Shown one piece after another: positions 42,412-50,634 of a stretch of DNA of 64,000 bases. Origin of the DNA: Alphaproteobacteria bacterium (GTDB lineage: Bacteria; Pseudomonadota; Alphaproteobacteria; Oceanibaculales; Oceanibaculaceae); assembly GCA_018823745.1 (NCBI GenBank), contig JAHJHR010000017.1:62001-126000 (forward strand), given 5' to 3'. The position numbers were made by a program, and so were the translations under genes. Each line of letters begins with the position of its first letter. Within the stretch, counting starts at the first letter, position 1. The notes under the pieces are model-generated. The model was not told where the DNA came from. It saw nothing but the letters and a program-made list of their open reading frames with translations, and made no database searches.

Positions 42412-43368
42412 TTACTCCGCTGCCAGCGCCGGATACAGCCGGCGGAGCGCGCCGCCGAGGAAATCGGCCAGAGTGGCGCGGCCGGAGATGCCGGCGCGGG
42501 CTTCCGCCTCGGTGTTGTAATTGGTGTTGGTGTTGATGTCGTAGGTCCGGGCCTGGCCATCCGCGCCGACGATGAATTCGATACCGGCAACCTCGACGCC
42601 ATTCTCCGCCAGCATCCGCTCATAGGCGGCTTTCTGGCTGGCATCGATGTCGGGGATGATCTCGAATTTCGGCCGGACCGCTTCCTCACCCACGGGGCAG
42701 AAAGCGTCACCGATGGCGCAGGCATCGGCCGGGCACAGCTCGAAGCCGGCGCTGGTATCGACGCGCACGGCATAGAGGAATTTGCCGCCGATGAACTCAC
42801 AGCGCGTGATGAAGGGCTCCGGCGCCTTCACATATTCCTGCAGCAGATGGATGCCATCGACCGGCTCATCATACAGCGGACTCTCAAGATAGGCCTGGAA
42901 CCCGTTCATTGTATTGAACAACTGAACCCCCAGCCCCTTGCCGCCCCGATTCGGCTTCAGGATGAAGGGGCCGTCACCAAACGCCTGCCGGGCGGCCTTC
43001 AGCAGCCTGTGCCGGCCGAGCACGATCAGTGTGCGCGGGGTGCGGATGCCGGCCGCCTCCAGCGCCGCATATTGCCGCGCCTTGGAGAGTTCGAGGTCGA
43101 GCGCCCGCACGCCGTTCACGACATAGCGGCCATGGCGTTCCAGCCAGGTCAGCACGCCGGCTGTCAGGTCGGTCGAGAAGCGGTGATCACGGGTATGGGC
43201 CGAGGCGCTCATCCGGCTGAAGAACACGCCGTCCGGCGGCGGGGCGGAGATATCGAAGGCGCCATCCGCCATGTCCCAGCCGCGCCAGGGCAGGTTGCGG
43301 GCATCGAAGGTCTCGGCCAGCGGGGCCAGCCAGTCGGCATTCTCATAGAGGATGTGGATATGCGCCAT
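42412..43368 (-). CDS. ATP-grasp ligase (RimK-like)
   Basis: A 318-aa ATP-grasp enzyme: GPFILKPNRGGKGLGVQLF (ATP-binding lysine), an EYVKAPEPFITRCEFIGGKFLYAVR-type segment in two parts, and metal-binding DINTNTNYN near the end. It resembles RimK/alpha-L-glutamate ligases but is not specific. Last gene of a metZ-osmC-ATP-grasp unit; its ATG overlaps the osmC stop by one base (TGATG). A role with a sulfur compound is a guess from the operon. Confidence 0.8.
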   Translation of the reverse strand: MAHIHILYENADWLAPLAETFDARNLPWRGWDMADGAFDISAPPPDGVFFSRMSASAHTRDHRFSTDLTAGVLTWLERHGRYVVNGVRALDLELSKARQYAALEAAGIRTPRTLIVLGRHRLLKAARQAFGDGPFILKPNRGGKGLGVQLFNTMNGFQAYLESPLYDEPVDGIHLLQEYVKAPEPFITRCEFIGGKFLYAVRVDTSAGFELCPADACAIGDAFCPVGEEAVRPKFEIIPDIDASQKAAYERMLAENGVEVAGIEFIVGADGQARTYDINTNTNYNTEAEARAGISGRATLADFLGGALRRLYPALAAE

Positions 43369-43787
43369 CACGCGGTTTCCTCGATGACGATCTCATGGGT
43401 GATCTCGGCCGTCTTGTTCAGGATATGCGTGGCCGAGCAGTATTTCTCCGCCGACAGGCCGACGGCGCGCTCGACCGCCTCCGGCTTCAACCCCCGGCCC
43501 TTCACCAGATAGCGCATGTGAATCTTGGTGAAGACCTTGGGGTCGGTCTCGGCCCGCTCTGCCTCCATCTCGACTTGGCAATCCTCGACCGGATGACGCC
43601 CCTTCTTCAGGATCAGCACGACGTCGAAGGCGGTGCAGCCGCCCAGCCCGAGCAGCAGCATCTCCATCGGGCGCGGGCCCAGATTCTTGCCGCCATATTC
43701 CGGCGCGCCATCCATCACCACCGCATGACCGCTGCCGCTTTCCCCGAGGAACGCCATGCCCTCGATCCACTTCACCCGTGCCTTCAT
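43368..43787 (-). CDS. OsmC-family peroxide-reducing protein
   Basis: A 139-aa OsmC-like thiol peroxidase with both Cys: MLLLGLGGCTAFDVVLILKK and SAEKYCSATHIL, the spacing typical for reduction of organic hydroperoxides. An excellent CGGAGG site precedes the ATG. It lies two bases after metZ and overlaps the ATP-grasp gene, so the unit may link sulfur amino acid synthesis with thiol protection. Confidence 0.9.
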   Translation of the reverse strand: MKARVKWIEGMAFLGESGSGHAVVMDGAPEYGGKNLGPRPMEMLLLGLGGCTAFDVVLILKKGRHPVEDCQVEMEAERAETDPKVFTKIHMRYLVKGRGLKPEAVERAVGLSAEKYCSATHILNKTAEITHEIVIEETA

Positions 43788-43789
43788 GA

Positions 43790-44983
43790 TCAGACCTCCG
43801 CCAGCGCCGTCGTCAGATCGGCAATGATATCCCCGACATCCTCCAGCCCGACCGAGATTCGCACCAGCCCGTCCTCAATGCCGAATTCGGCGCGCTGCGC
43901 CGGCGGGACGGCCCGGTGGGTGGTGGTCGCGGGATGGGTGATCAGGCTCTTGGTGTCGCCCAGATTATTCGAGATATCGACCAGTGACAGCCCGTTCAGG
44001 AAGCGGAAGGCTCCCGCCTTGCCGCCCGGAACGGTGAAGGAGACGAGGTTACCGCCGCCGCTCATCTGGCGCTGGGCAAGATCATATTGCGGATGGCTGG
44101 GCAGGCCCGGATACAGCACCGTGCCGATTTTCGGATGATCCGCCAGCGCTTGCGCTACGGCCAAAGCATTGGCGCAATGGCGCTGCACGCGCAGATCCAG
44201 CGTTTCCAGCCCCTTCAGCAGCACCCAGGCGTTGAACGGGCTCATCGACGGGCCGGTATGCTTGTAGAACGGCCAGAGGAATTCCTTGTGCCAGTCGGCC
44301 GGCCCCAATATCGCGCCGCCCATGCAGCGGCCCTGCCCGTCGATATGCTTGGTGGCGGAATAGACCACAATGTCCGCGCCATGCTCCAGCGGGCGCTGCA
44401 GCATCGGTGTGGCGAACACATTGTCGATGATGACGCGGGCACCGGCTTCATGCGCCAGTTCCGACACGGCGGCGATATCGACCAGCCCCAGGATCGGATT
44501 CGACGGCGTTTCAAAGAACACCGCCTGCGCGCCGGGTTTCAGCGCCTCGCGCCAGGCATCCAGATCGCCACCATCGACCAGCACCGTCTCGATGCCATAG
44601 CGCGGCAGCAAAGTGGAGATGATCCAGTGGCAGGAGCCGAATAGCACCCGCGAGGAGACCACCCGGTCGCCCTTCTTCAGGAAGCACAGCATCGCGGCTG
44701 CCACCGCCGCCATGCCGCTGGCCGTGGCACGGCAGGTCTCCGCCCCTTCCAGCAGGCGCAGCCTTTCCTCGAACATCGCCACGGTGGGGTTGGAATAGCG
44801 CGAATAGACGAAGCGCGAGCCTTCATTGATAAAGGCGGCCTCGGCCTCCTCGGCACTCGCATAGACGAAGCCGGAGGTCAGATACAGCGCCTCCGACGTC
44901 TCCTGGAACGGGCTGCGCATCTGTCCGCCGCGCACCAGCTGCGTCTGCGGCTTCCAGTTCCGGCTGCTATCCTGATCGCCCAT
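43790..44983 (-). CDS. metZ: O-succinylhomoserine sulfhydrylase MetZ
   Basis: A PLP enzyme of the Cys/Met metabolism family that makes homocysteine from O-succinylhomoserine and sulfide. At 397 aa: start SRNWKPQTQLVRGGQMRSPF, EALYLTSGFVYASAEEAEA, RYSNPTVAMFEERL, and the PLP Lys in VYSATKHIDGQGR (about residue 210). These point to MetZ rather than MetB or MetY. First gene of a three-gene unit. The 68 bases upstream to the LysE-type gene hold no recognised riboswitch. Confidence 0.93.
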   Translation of the reverse strand: MGDQDSSRNWKPQTQLVRGGQMRSPFQETSEALYLTSGFVYASAEEAEAAFINEGSRFVYSRYSNPTVAMFEERLRLLEGAETCRATASGMAAVAAAMLCFLKKGDRVVSSRVLFGSCHWIISTLLPRYGIETVLVDGGDLDAWREALKPGAQAVFFETPSNPILGLVDIAAVSELAHEAGARVIIDNVFATPMLQRPLEHGADIVVYSATKHIDGQGRCMGGAILGPADWHKEFLWPFYKHTGPSMSPFNAWVLLKGLETLDLRVQRHCANALAVAQALADHPKIGTVLYPGLPSHPQYDLAQRQMSGGGNLVSFTVPGGKAGAFRFLNGLSLVDISNNLGDTKSLITHPATTTHRAVPPAQRAEFGIEDGLVRISVGLEDVGDIIADLTTALAEV

Positions 44984-45051
44984 GTCGATGAATCCTGCCC
45001 TTATTGCGCCCCGGACGGTAGGCGGGCGGTCAATGCCGAGTCAAGGCGCCC

Positions 45052-45687
45052 TCAGGGCGTGACCGGGTTGCGCGCATCGGCGAGGATGCGCCCGCCAATG
45101 GCGACGAAGCACACGCCGGCCAGCCGCTCGATCCAGTGCTGGGCGTTGCGGAAGCGGCGCATCACCGGGGCCGAGGACATGAACAGGCTGACAATGGCGT
45201 ACCACAGGAAGGAAGACGCCATCACCAGCGCAATCATCAGCGCCATGAGCCAGAGCGGCGTCGCCTGGGTGACGGCCGGCGCGAAGACGCTGGCGAACAG
45301 CACGATGGCCTTCGGGTTGGTCAGCGTGACCAGAAAACCGAAGACCAGCGGATTGCCGCGCGGCCGGTTAGCCTCGATAACGATCTCCTCTGGCGTGCCC
45401 CGGCTGGCCAGGAACAGCCGGATGCCGAGATAAATCAGGTAGCAGCCGCCCAGCACCCGCACTGTCCAGGCCAGCCACTGATACTCGACCAGCAATGCCG
45501 ACAGGCCTATCAGGCTGAGGCTGGCATAAAAGCCCAGCCCCAGCGTGACACCGATGGTGGTCATCAGCCCCGCCGCCGCCCCCCGCGTCATCGAGGCGCG
45601 CACCACGGCAATGAAATCCGGCCCCGGCAGCATCAGCGCCGGGATGAAGATGCCAAACACGCTGGCCAGGATCAGGGTGGTGTTCAT
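45052..45687 (-). CDS. LysE/RhtB-family amino-acid exporter
   Basis: A 211-aa membrane protein with six helices. It begins TLILASVFGIFIPALMLPGPDF and has the family motif PGPDFIAVVRASMTRG and a later NPKAIVLFASVFAPAV segment. Such proteins export amino acids or homoserine lactones; the substrate is not clear. ATG at 45687 was chosen because the family usually starts a few residues before the first helix; the frame from 45771 has an unlikely 28-residue extension. Confidence 0.9.
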   Translation of the reverse strand: MNTTLILASVFGIFIPALMLPGPDFIAVVRASMTRGAAAGLMTTIGVTLGLGFYASLSLIGLSALLVEYQWLAWTVRVLGGCYLIYLGIRLFLASRGTPEEIVIEANRPRGNPLVFGFLVTLTNPKAIVLFASVFAPAVTQATPLWLMALMIALVMASSFLWYAIVSLFMSSAPVMRRFRNAQHWIERLAGVCFVAIGGRILADARNPVTP

Positions 45688-45851
45688 GATGGAATCCGCA
45701 TGGATAAGGAGCCTTGCCGTTAATCCTAGCGCACCGGGCAGGACTGTCACGGAGAGTATTGTTGCCGTCACAATGGCGGGCCTCTTGCCGATCCGGCGTT
45801 TGGGCGCTAGGACAGGGCCAGTTAATTCCAGCCCTATAGAAGGCCGCAGCC

Positions 45852-46109
45852 ATGACCGATCTTCCCGACCGTCTGTCCAACGATCCGAGCAGCCCGTTCT
45901 ACAATGCCGAGCTGCTGGAGCGCGGCGTCGGCATCCGCTTCAAGGGCGTTGAGAAGACCAATGTCGAGGAATACTGCGTCAGCGAGGGCTGGGTGCGGGT
46001 TGCCGCCGGCACCGCCAAGGACCGTTTCGGCAAGCCGATGACGGTGAAGCTGCAAGGCCCGGTCGAACCCTATCTGCGTGCGCCGGAACCTGACGCCGAG
46101 GCTGAGTAG
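45852..46109 (+). CDS. DUF3297-family small protein
   Basis: An 85-aa protein with the family pattern DRLSNDPSSPFYNAELLERGVGIRF-type start (two parts), EEYCVSEGWVRVAAG and KDRFGKPMTVKLQG. Conserved in alpha- and gammaproteobacteria; the function is unknown. AGAAGG lies ahead of the ATG. It stands alone, divergent from the LysE-type gene. Confidence 0.88.
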   Translation: MTDLPDRLSNDPSSPFYNAELLERGVGIRFKGVEKTNVEEYCVSEGWVRVAAGTAKDRFGKPMTVKLQGPVEPYLRAPEPDAEAE

Positions 46110-46222
46110 CCGCCTCTACCCTATGCGCGGTAGCGAAACCCCCTGCGGAAGCTACCATTGCGATAAATAATTAAAATGTAATATAATCGCCCCCGTTGCA
46201 GCGCGTACATCGGGGGGATGTG

Positions 46223-46855
46223 ATGGCCGCATCAGGTCCGTGGAAGAAAAAAGACGCTGACTGGGTTGCGCGGCTGGAGGCTGACACCGTCCTGAATGAC
46301 GATGCCCGCTGCCGGCTGACGACGCATCAGAATGCCGTCGGCGACGTCGCTGAAGTGATCGCCCGCCATATGGGCGTCAGCAAGGGGATGAGCGAGGCCA
46401 TCGGTACGGCCGCTGCTTATCACGATGTCGGCAAGTTGCAGGTGCCATCGGAAATCCTGTGCAAGCCCGGCCGGCTGACGCAGGAGGAATTCGCGGTCAT
46501 GCGGGGTCATCCCGCAGCCGGCCACGACATGCTGATGCAGCATGTCGGGCGCCTGGCGCAACTGGCGGCCAGCATCGCCCTGCATCATCACGAATCGATG
46601 GACGGCACCGGCTATCCGCATGGTCTGGCCGGGGAGGCTATCCCCATCGAGGCGCGTATCGTCGGCTTAGCAGATGTCTATGACGCGCTGCGCGAGGACC
46701 GCCCCTATCGCGGCGGGATGCCCCACGAAAAGGCCCTGGCGATCATCCTGGAGGGTGACGAGCGCACCTCGCGCGACAAATTCTGCCCGAAGGTGAAGCA
46801 CGTCGTCGAACAGCATCATGAGGAAATCGCCAGCCACTGGCGGCGGTATCACTGA
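46223..46855 (+). CDS. HD-GYP-type cyclic di-GMP phosphodiesterase
   Basis: A 210-aa protein of one HD-GYP domain without receiver or PAS part. It has HDVGKLQVPSEIL (HD pair), MRGHPAAGHDML, the HHHESMDGTGYPHGLAGEAIP-type GYP block (in two parts) and LADVYDALREDRPYRGG. Domains of this type break down cyclic di-GMP. ATG at 46223 follows a run of G. Its AT-rich upstream region (46150-46200) probably holds the promoter. Confidence 0.88.
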   Translation: MAASGPWKKKDADWVARLEADTVLNDDARCRLTTHQNAVGDVAEVIARHMGVSKGMSEAIGTAAAYHDVGKLQVPSEILCKPGRLTQEEFAVMRGHPAAGHDMLMQHVGRLAQLAASIALHHHESMDGTGYPHGLAGEAIPIEARIVGLADVYDALREDRPYRGGMPHEKALAIILEGDERTSRDKFCPKVKHVVEQHHEEIASHWRRYH

Positions 46856-46876
46856 CCCCGGGGGGGACTCACGAAA

Positions 46877-46902
46877 CGGGCCGGCCCCAAAGGACCGGCC
46901 CG
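46877..46902 (-). terminator. hairpin after DUF4394 gene
   Basis: CGGGCCGG and CCGGCCCG arms with TTTCG on the minus-strand side, 25 bases after the DUF4394 stop. It may also slow the convergent transcript. Confidence 0.55.
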
Positions 46903-46926
46903 CTCTACCCTATCTGACGGCAGGCG

Positions 46927-47718
46927 TTACATCGCCGGGACGAAGGCGAAATCGACCAGTGTGCCATTCACACCCGCAACCTTGCCCAGAGTGGTCACCG
47001 CGCCGGTCTTCAGATCGACACTGTGCAGCGCGTCCATGGCGTAGAGCACGCCCATATTGCCGCCCTTGCCATCGGCCATGATGTCGAAGCCGACATCCGG
47101 GCCGATATCCGCGCCCAGCTTGCCGACCGGCTGCTGGATGCCGTCATTCGGCGGGCTCTGCAGATACAGCATGTCGCTGGTCGCGTTGACGGTGTAGAGC
47201 GCGGTCTTTTCCGGCTTCGGGCTGACTGAATTGGTATAGGCGCCGGCCACGACCATCGCCTTCTTGCCCATCATCGGGCCATCCTTGGCATAGGCGGTCG
47301 AGCCATCGACAATGACCGCGCCGGTATCGACATTCACGCGGAAATTGGTGCCGTCGCTCGACATCAGGCGCAGCCGGTCAGCAGCCGGGTTGAAATCAAC
47401 CGTGGCCTTGCCGGCAGCCGGAAAGCTCTTGTCCAGCTTCGACACCATCTTGGCGGCGCCGGTATCGGTATCGATGACATAGATTGTGCCGCTCACATCA
47501 ACGCCATAGAGCAGGCCATTGGCCGGGCGCACATCAATGCCGAGCAGAGCGCCGCTGGTGCCGCTGATTTTCACCGTCTTCACCGCCATGCGGGACTCGG
47601 TGTCCAGGCTGACGAGCGCGCCGTCGCTGGTCAGGGCAACGATGCTGGCGGCGCTGGCAATCGCGGTGGTCGACAGCAGGGCGGCGGTGGTGAGAAGGCC
47701 GAGGGTAAGGTTCTTCAT
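46927..47718 (-). CDS. DUF4394 secreted protein
   Basis: A 263-aa secreted protein with a signal peptide (LTLGLLTTAALLSTTAIASAA) and a beta-propeller-like pattern: IVALTSDGALVSLDTESR, LLGIDVRPANGLLYGVD, VDFNPAADRLRLMSSDGTN and FRVNVDTGAVIVDGS. This is the DUF4394 family; function unknown. ATG at 47718 has GGAG at the right distance, better than the upstream ATG at 47733. It is the gene after the sigma/anti-sigma pair on the same strand and may be part of its regulon. Confidence 0.85.
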   Translation of the reverse strand: MKNLTLGLLTTAALLSTTAIASAASIVALTSDGALVSLDTESRMAVKTVKISGTSGALLGIDVRPANGLLYGVDVSGTIYVIDTDTGAAKMVSKLDKSFPAAGKATVDFNPAADRLRLMSSDGTNFRVNVDTGAVIVDGSTAYAKDGPMMGKKAMVVAGAYTNSVSPKPEKTALYTVNATSDMLYLQSPPNDGIQQPVGKLGADIGPDVGFDIMADGKGGNMGVLYAMDALHSVDLKTGAVTTLGKVAGVNGTLVDFAFVPAM

Positions 47719-47859
47719 GGTCGAGACTCCCATTTGCGGTTCAATTCCCGCAGGCCGGAAGAGAGAATGGATCAGGGGGCCAATCCACCCTCTCCCTCAC
47801 GGCCTGCACAGGAAGTACCCGCCAGCCCGACATCTGGATGTCGAACGGGGAGAAAAAAT

Positions 47860-48603
47860 CTAGTTCGACGCCACCTGGACGGCGCGGCCGATGAACAGCA
47901 CCGGACCGGTCGGCCGGCTGCCCGGCGAGCCGCCCGGCGGCTCCAGCGTCAGCTCGAAGAGCTGGCCGGGGATGACCGGGCCGATGCGGTCGGCCGGCAG
48001 CTCGACGCTCTGGCCGGGCTGTATCAGGCCAAGCGAGCGCGGCCCCTGAGCCGGGTCCACCAGCGTCCAGAACTGCACCGAGCGGTCGGCCGGCACGGCG
48101 GTCTCGACCAGCGGTGACAGGCTGAGCCGGCCATCGGCGGCAATCCGCACGACCCAGCCGGGAGCGGCACTCTCGCCCGGCTGCTGCAGCACGGCGACAT
48201 AGCCCCCGGTGGGCGGTGCCCGGTCGAAGACCGGGGTGAACAGCGCCAGCAGCGCCATCGCCACTGCGCCCAGGGCAGCACCGGCAGCAGCTCCGCGCCA
48301 GCGGCCGAGAACACCCCAGATCTGGTCAAACAGCGAGAGCGAGAGTTCGGCCTTGCGCGCAGCCAGGCCGGTTTCCTGCTCGATCCGCGCCCAGAGCCCT
48401 TCATAGGGCTGCTGCGCCGGCACGGTATCGGCCAGGGCCAGGAAATGCTGGTGCCAGAACAGATAGTCGCGCTCCGCCGCCGCATCGGTATCGATCAGCT
48501 GGCGGATCGCCGCCTCATCCGATTCGTCGAGCAGGCCCAGCACATATTCGCCGATCAGCGCCCGGCGTTCCGGCGGATTGTCCTTCAGGTCGGTGGGGAT
48601 CAT
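47860..48603 (-). CDS. rskA: anti-sigma factor, RskA type
   Basis: A 247-aa membrane anti-sigma factor. The N-terminal cytoplasmic part (ALIGEYVLGLLDESDEAAIRQL) is the RskA-like sigma-binding domain, without a zinc motif; one membrane helix (AAAGAALGAVAMALLALFTP, about residues 108-127) leads to a C-terminal RskA-type domain with VQFWTLVDPAQGPRSLGLI. Its start overlaps the sigma gene stop (ATGA), so the two are balanced by coupling. Signal loss likely needs membrane proteolysis as in mycobacterial RskA, but that is inference. Confidence 0.88.
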   Translation of the reverse strand: MIPTDLKDNPPERRALIGEYVLGLLDESDEAAIRQLIDTDAAAERDYLFWHQHFLALADTVPAQQPYEGLWARIEQETGLAARKAELSLSLFDQIWGVLGRWRGAAAGAALGAVAMALLALFTPVFDRAPPTGGYVAVLQQPGESAAPGWVVRIAADGRLSLSPLVETAVPADRSVQFWTLVDPAQGPRSLGLIQPGQSVELPADRIGPVIPGQLFELTLEPPGGSPGSRPTGPVLFIGRAVQVASN

Positions 48604-49148
48604 GATTGCAGGCACTCCTGCAGATCGCGCAGCGCCAGACGGATGCGGCTCTTGATGGTGCCCAGGGGTGATTTCAGCCGCTCGGCAATCTCGCCATGGG
48701 TCAGCCCGTCAAGAAAGGCCAGCATCACAGGCTTGCGGCGCGGCTCGTCCAGCCCTTCGAGGCAGCGCCGCAGCGCCGCTGATTCCTGCATCCGGCCCAC
48801 TGCTTCCAGCGCATCGGGCGCGTCATCGGGCAGCGCCTCGGCAGCGCCCTCGTCCAGTTCGACCTCGCGGGAGGATTTGCGCAGCGCGTTCAGCGCGCGA
48901 TAGCGCAGGATGGCAAACATCCAGGCGCGGGCCTGTCCCCGGGCCGGGTCAAATCGATTGGCATTGCGCCAGATCATGACGAAGGCATCCTGCACCACAT
49001 CCTGCGCGACATCGCGCCGCCGGACCAGCCGCAGGGCCAGCCCCAGCATATTGCCGGACTCGGCGTCATACAGCGCGCGCAGCGCGGCAGCATCGCCCCG
49101 CGCGCACGCGGCCAAAGCGGCCTCGTGATCGGCAAACTGTTTCAGCAT
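48600..49148 (-). CDS. ECF-type RNA polymerase sigma factor (SigK-like)
   Basis: A 182-aa sigma factor with region 2 (LRLVRRRDVAQDVVQDAFVMIWRN, RAWMFAILRYRALNALRK) and region 4 (LAFLDGLTHGEIAERLKSPLGTIKSRIRLALRDL) and no region 3. The order and the adjoining RskA-type anti-sigma factor suggest the SigK-like ECF group. ATG at 49148 with AGGGA ahead. Targets are unknown; DUF4394 next door is a candidate. Confidence 0.9.
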   Translation of the reverse strand: MLKQFADHEAALAACARGDAAALRALYDAESGNMLGLALRLVRRRDVAQDVVQDAFVMIWRNANRFDPARGQARAWMFAILRYRALNALRKSSREVELDEGAAEALPDDAPDALEAVGRMQESAALRRCLEGLDEPRRKPVMLAFLDGLTHGEIAERLKSPLGTIKSRIRLALRDLQECLQS

Positions 49149-49372
49149 GGAATCCCTACGGCTCTCCCTCGGACAACGCACGCACCGAAGGTGGCACGAC
49201 GGGTGACCAGCACCTTACCGGAAATAACCGCGACAGGTCAGTCTGGATCACGCCCGGCCTGAATTGACGCTAGCGCAACAAAATCCGGTGATACGCCACG
49301 CCCGACTGGGTCGCAGTTTAACGCTGCGGCAGGTGGCGTAGTTGTCTGGAGCCGGGAAAGCAGGAAACGGCG

Positions 49373-50467
49373 CTAGGCGGCGCTCTTGATGGTGGGGGTA
49401 AAGCGAACCTGGTTCCGGCCACCCTGTTTGGCCTTGTAGAGTTCCATGTCGGCCAGCTTCAGGCCAGTCGTCAGGTCCATGGCATTCAGGCTCCAGCAAC
49501 CGCCGACGCTGGCGCTGACCGACACCGCGGCGCCATTGCTGGCGATGGTGCTCGTCTCGATGCCGTCGCGGATACGCTCGGCAATGTTCCGGGCATCGGC
49601 CATGCTTGCATTCGGCAGGTAAACCGCGAACTCCTCCCCGCCGAGACGACCCAGCAGGTCGCTCTGGCGGACCGCGTTGCGCAGGGTGGCGCCGACGGAC
49701 TGCAGGACAAGGTCGCCGACATCGTGGCCGTGGGTATCGTTAAGCACTTTGAAATGATCGAGATCGAGCAGAAGAATCGCCGCGCCGTTTTCCGAAACGG
49801 TTTCCTCCTGTGCGATCTCGAAGGACTGCAGAAAGCCCCGCCGGTTCAGAAGACCCGTCAGCGGATCGGTGTTCACCTCGTTGGTCAGCCGCCGTTCGCG
49901 CATGGCATAGAAGCGCTCGCGCTCGACGAAGGTCCCCAGTAGCAGGGCCCCGAGAATATAAGAAGCGGCAGCATAGGGAGCCGCATTCGTGAATGCCGTT
50001 GTGCGAATCTCAACCGGCAATAGCAGGAAGGCAAGCAGGCCAGTGCATAGCATGAGGCCCAGCAACAGCAGATGCCGGATGCTCGCGCGCGACTGGTTGC
50101 GCATGAGGTATCCCCACAGCGTGCCGCTGCAGCCCGCCAGAGTCATCCCAACAATGCCGGGCACCACGCCAATGCCGCCAAGCTGATACCGGGTCACCGC
50201 ACCAATACACAGCGAGAGCACCATGGCCAGCGGCCCCAGGAAGGCGCCGGAGAACCCGATGAAAAGACTGCGCAGATCGACGATGACGCCCGGTGCGACG
50301 CGCAGTGGGTCCAGCATGGAAATGGCCGCGCCAACGCCAAACAACAGGCCACCCAAGGCCCGCCGGACCGTCTTTGGATACTCAAGGCGCAGGATGATGC
50401 CATACAGCACGGCCGCCAGCGCCATCAGAGCAAAATTATCCAGGAATTCAAAAGGGTTGAGATTCAT
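49373..50467 (-). CDS. membrane diguanylate cyclase (GGDEF)
   Basis: A 364-aa protein with five or six N-terminal helices like the 5TM receptor class (FALMALAAVLYGIIL, ALGGLLFGVGAAISML, LSLCIGAVTRYQLGGIG and others) and a C-terminal GGDEF domain: DPLTGLLNRRGFLQSFE, DLDHFKVLNDTHGHDVGD and the active-site GGEEFAVYLPN. It should make cyclic di-GMP. ATG at 50467 (MNLNPFEF) chosen before the first helix; support by a ribosome site is weak. Confidence 0.9.
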   Translation of the reverse strand: MNLNPFEFLDNFALMALAAVLYGIILRLEYPKTVRRALGGLLFGVGAAISMLDPLRVAPGVIVDLRSLFIGFSGAFLGPLAMVLSLCIGAVTRYQLGGIGVVPGIVGMTLAGCSGTLWGYLMRNQSRASIRHLLLLGLMLCTGLLAFLLLPVEIRTTAFTNAAPYAAASYILGALLLGTFVERERFYAMRERRLTNEVNTDPLTGLLNRRGFLQSFEIAQEETVSENGAAILLLDLDHFKVLNDTHGHDVGDLVLQSVGATLRNAVRQSDLLGRLGGEEFAVYLPNASMADARNIAERIRDGIETSTIASNGAAVSVSASVGGCWSLNAMDLTTGLKLADMELYKAKQGGRNQVRFTPTIKSAA

Positions 50468-50634
50468 CTGGGAATAACTCTTGGAGGATGCGTCACAACG
50501 AGCAGCCAATCACAAGCATACCATAGCGCTTGATGCGATTCGAATGTATCAGCCCCCGTGCCGTTGAAAAGTCAGCATGCGTATAGATTTTCAAAATAAT
50601 CTTAACCACCTTCGTCGGCCGACCGGAAAAGTTC

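Noticed and set aside
44984..45051. Riboswitch in front of metZ
   Set aside because: The gap is only 68 bases and shows no SAM-II or SAM/SAH core that I can recognise.
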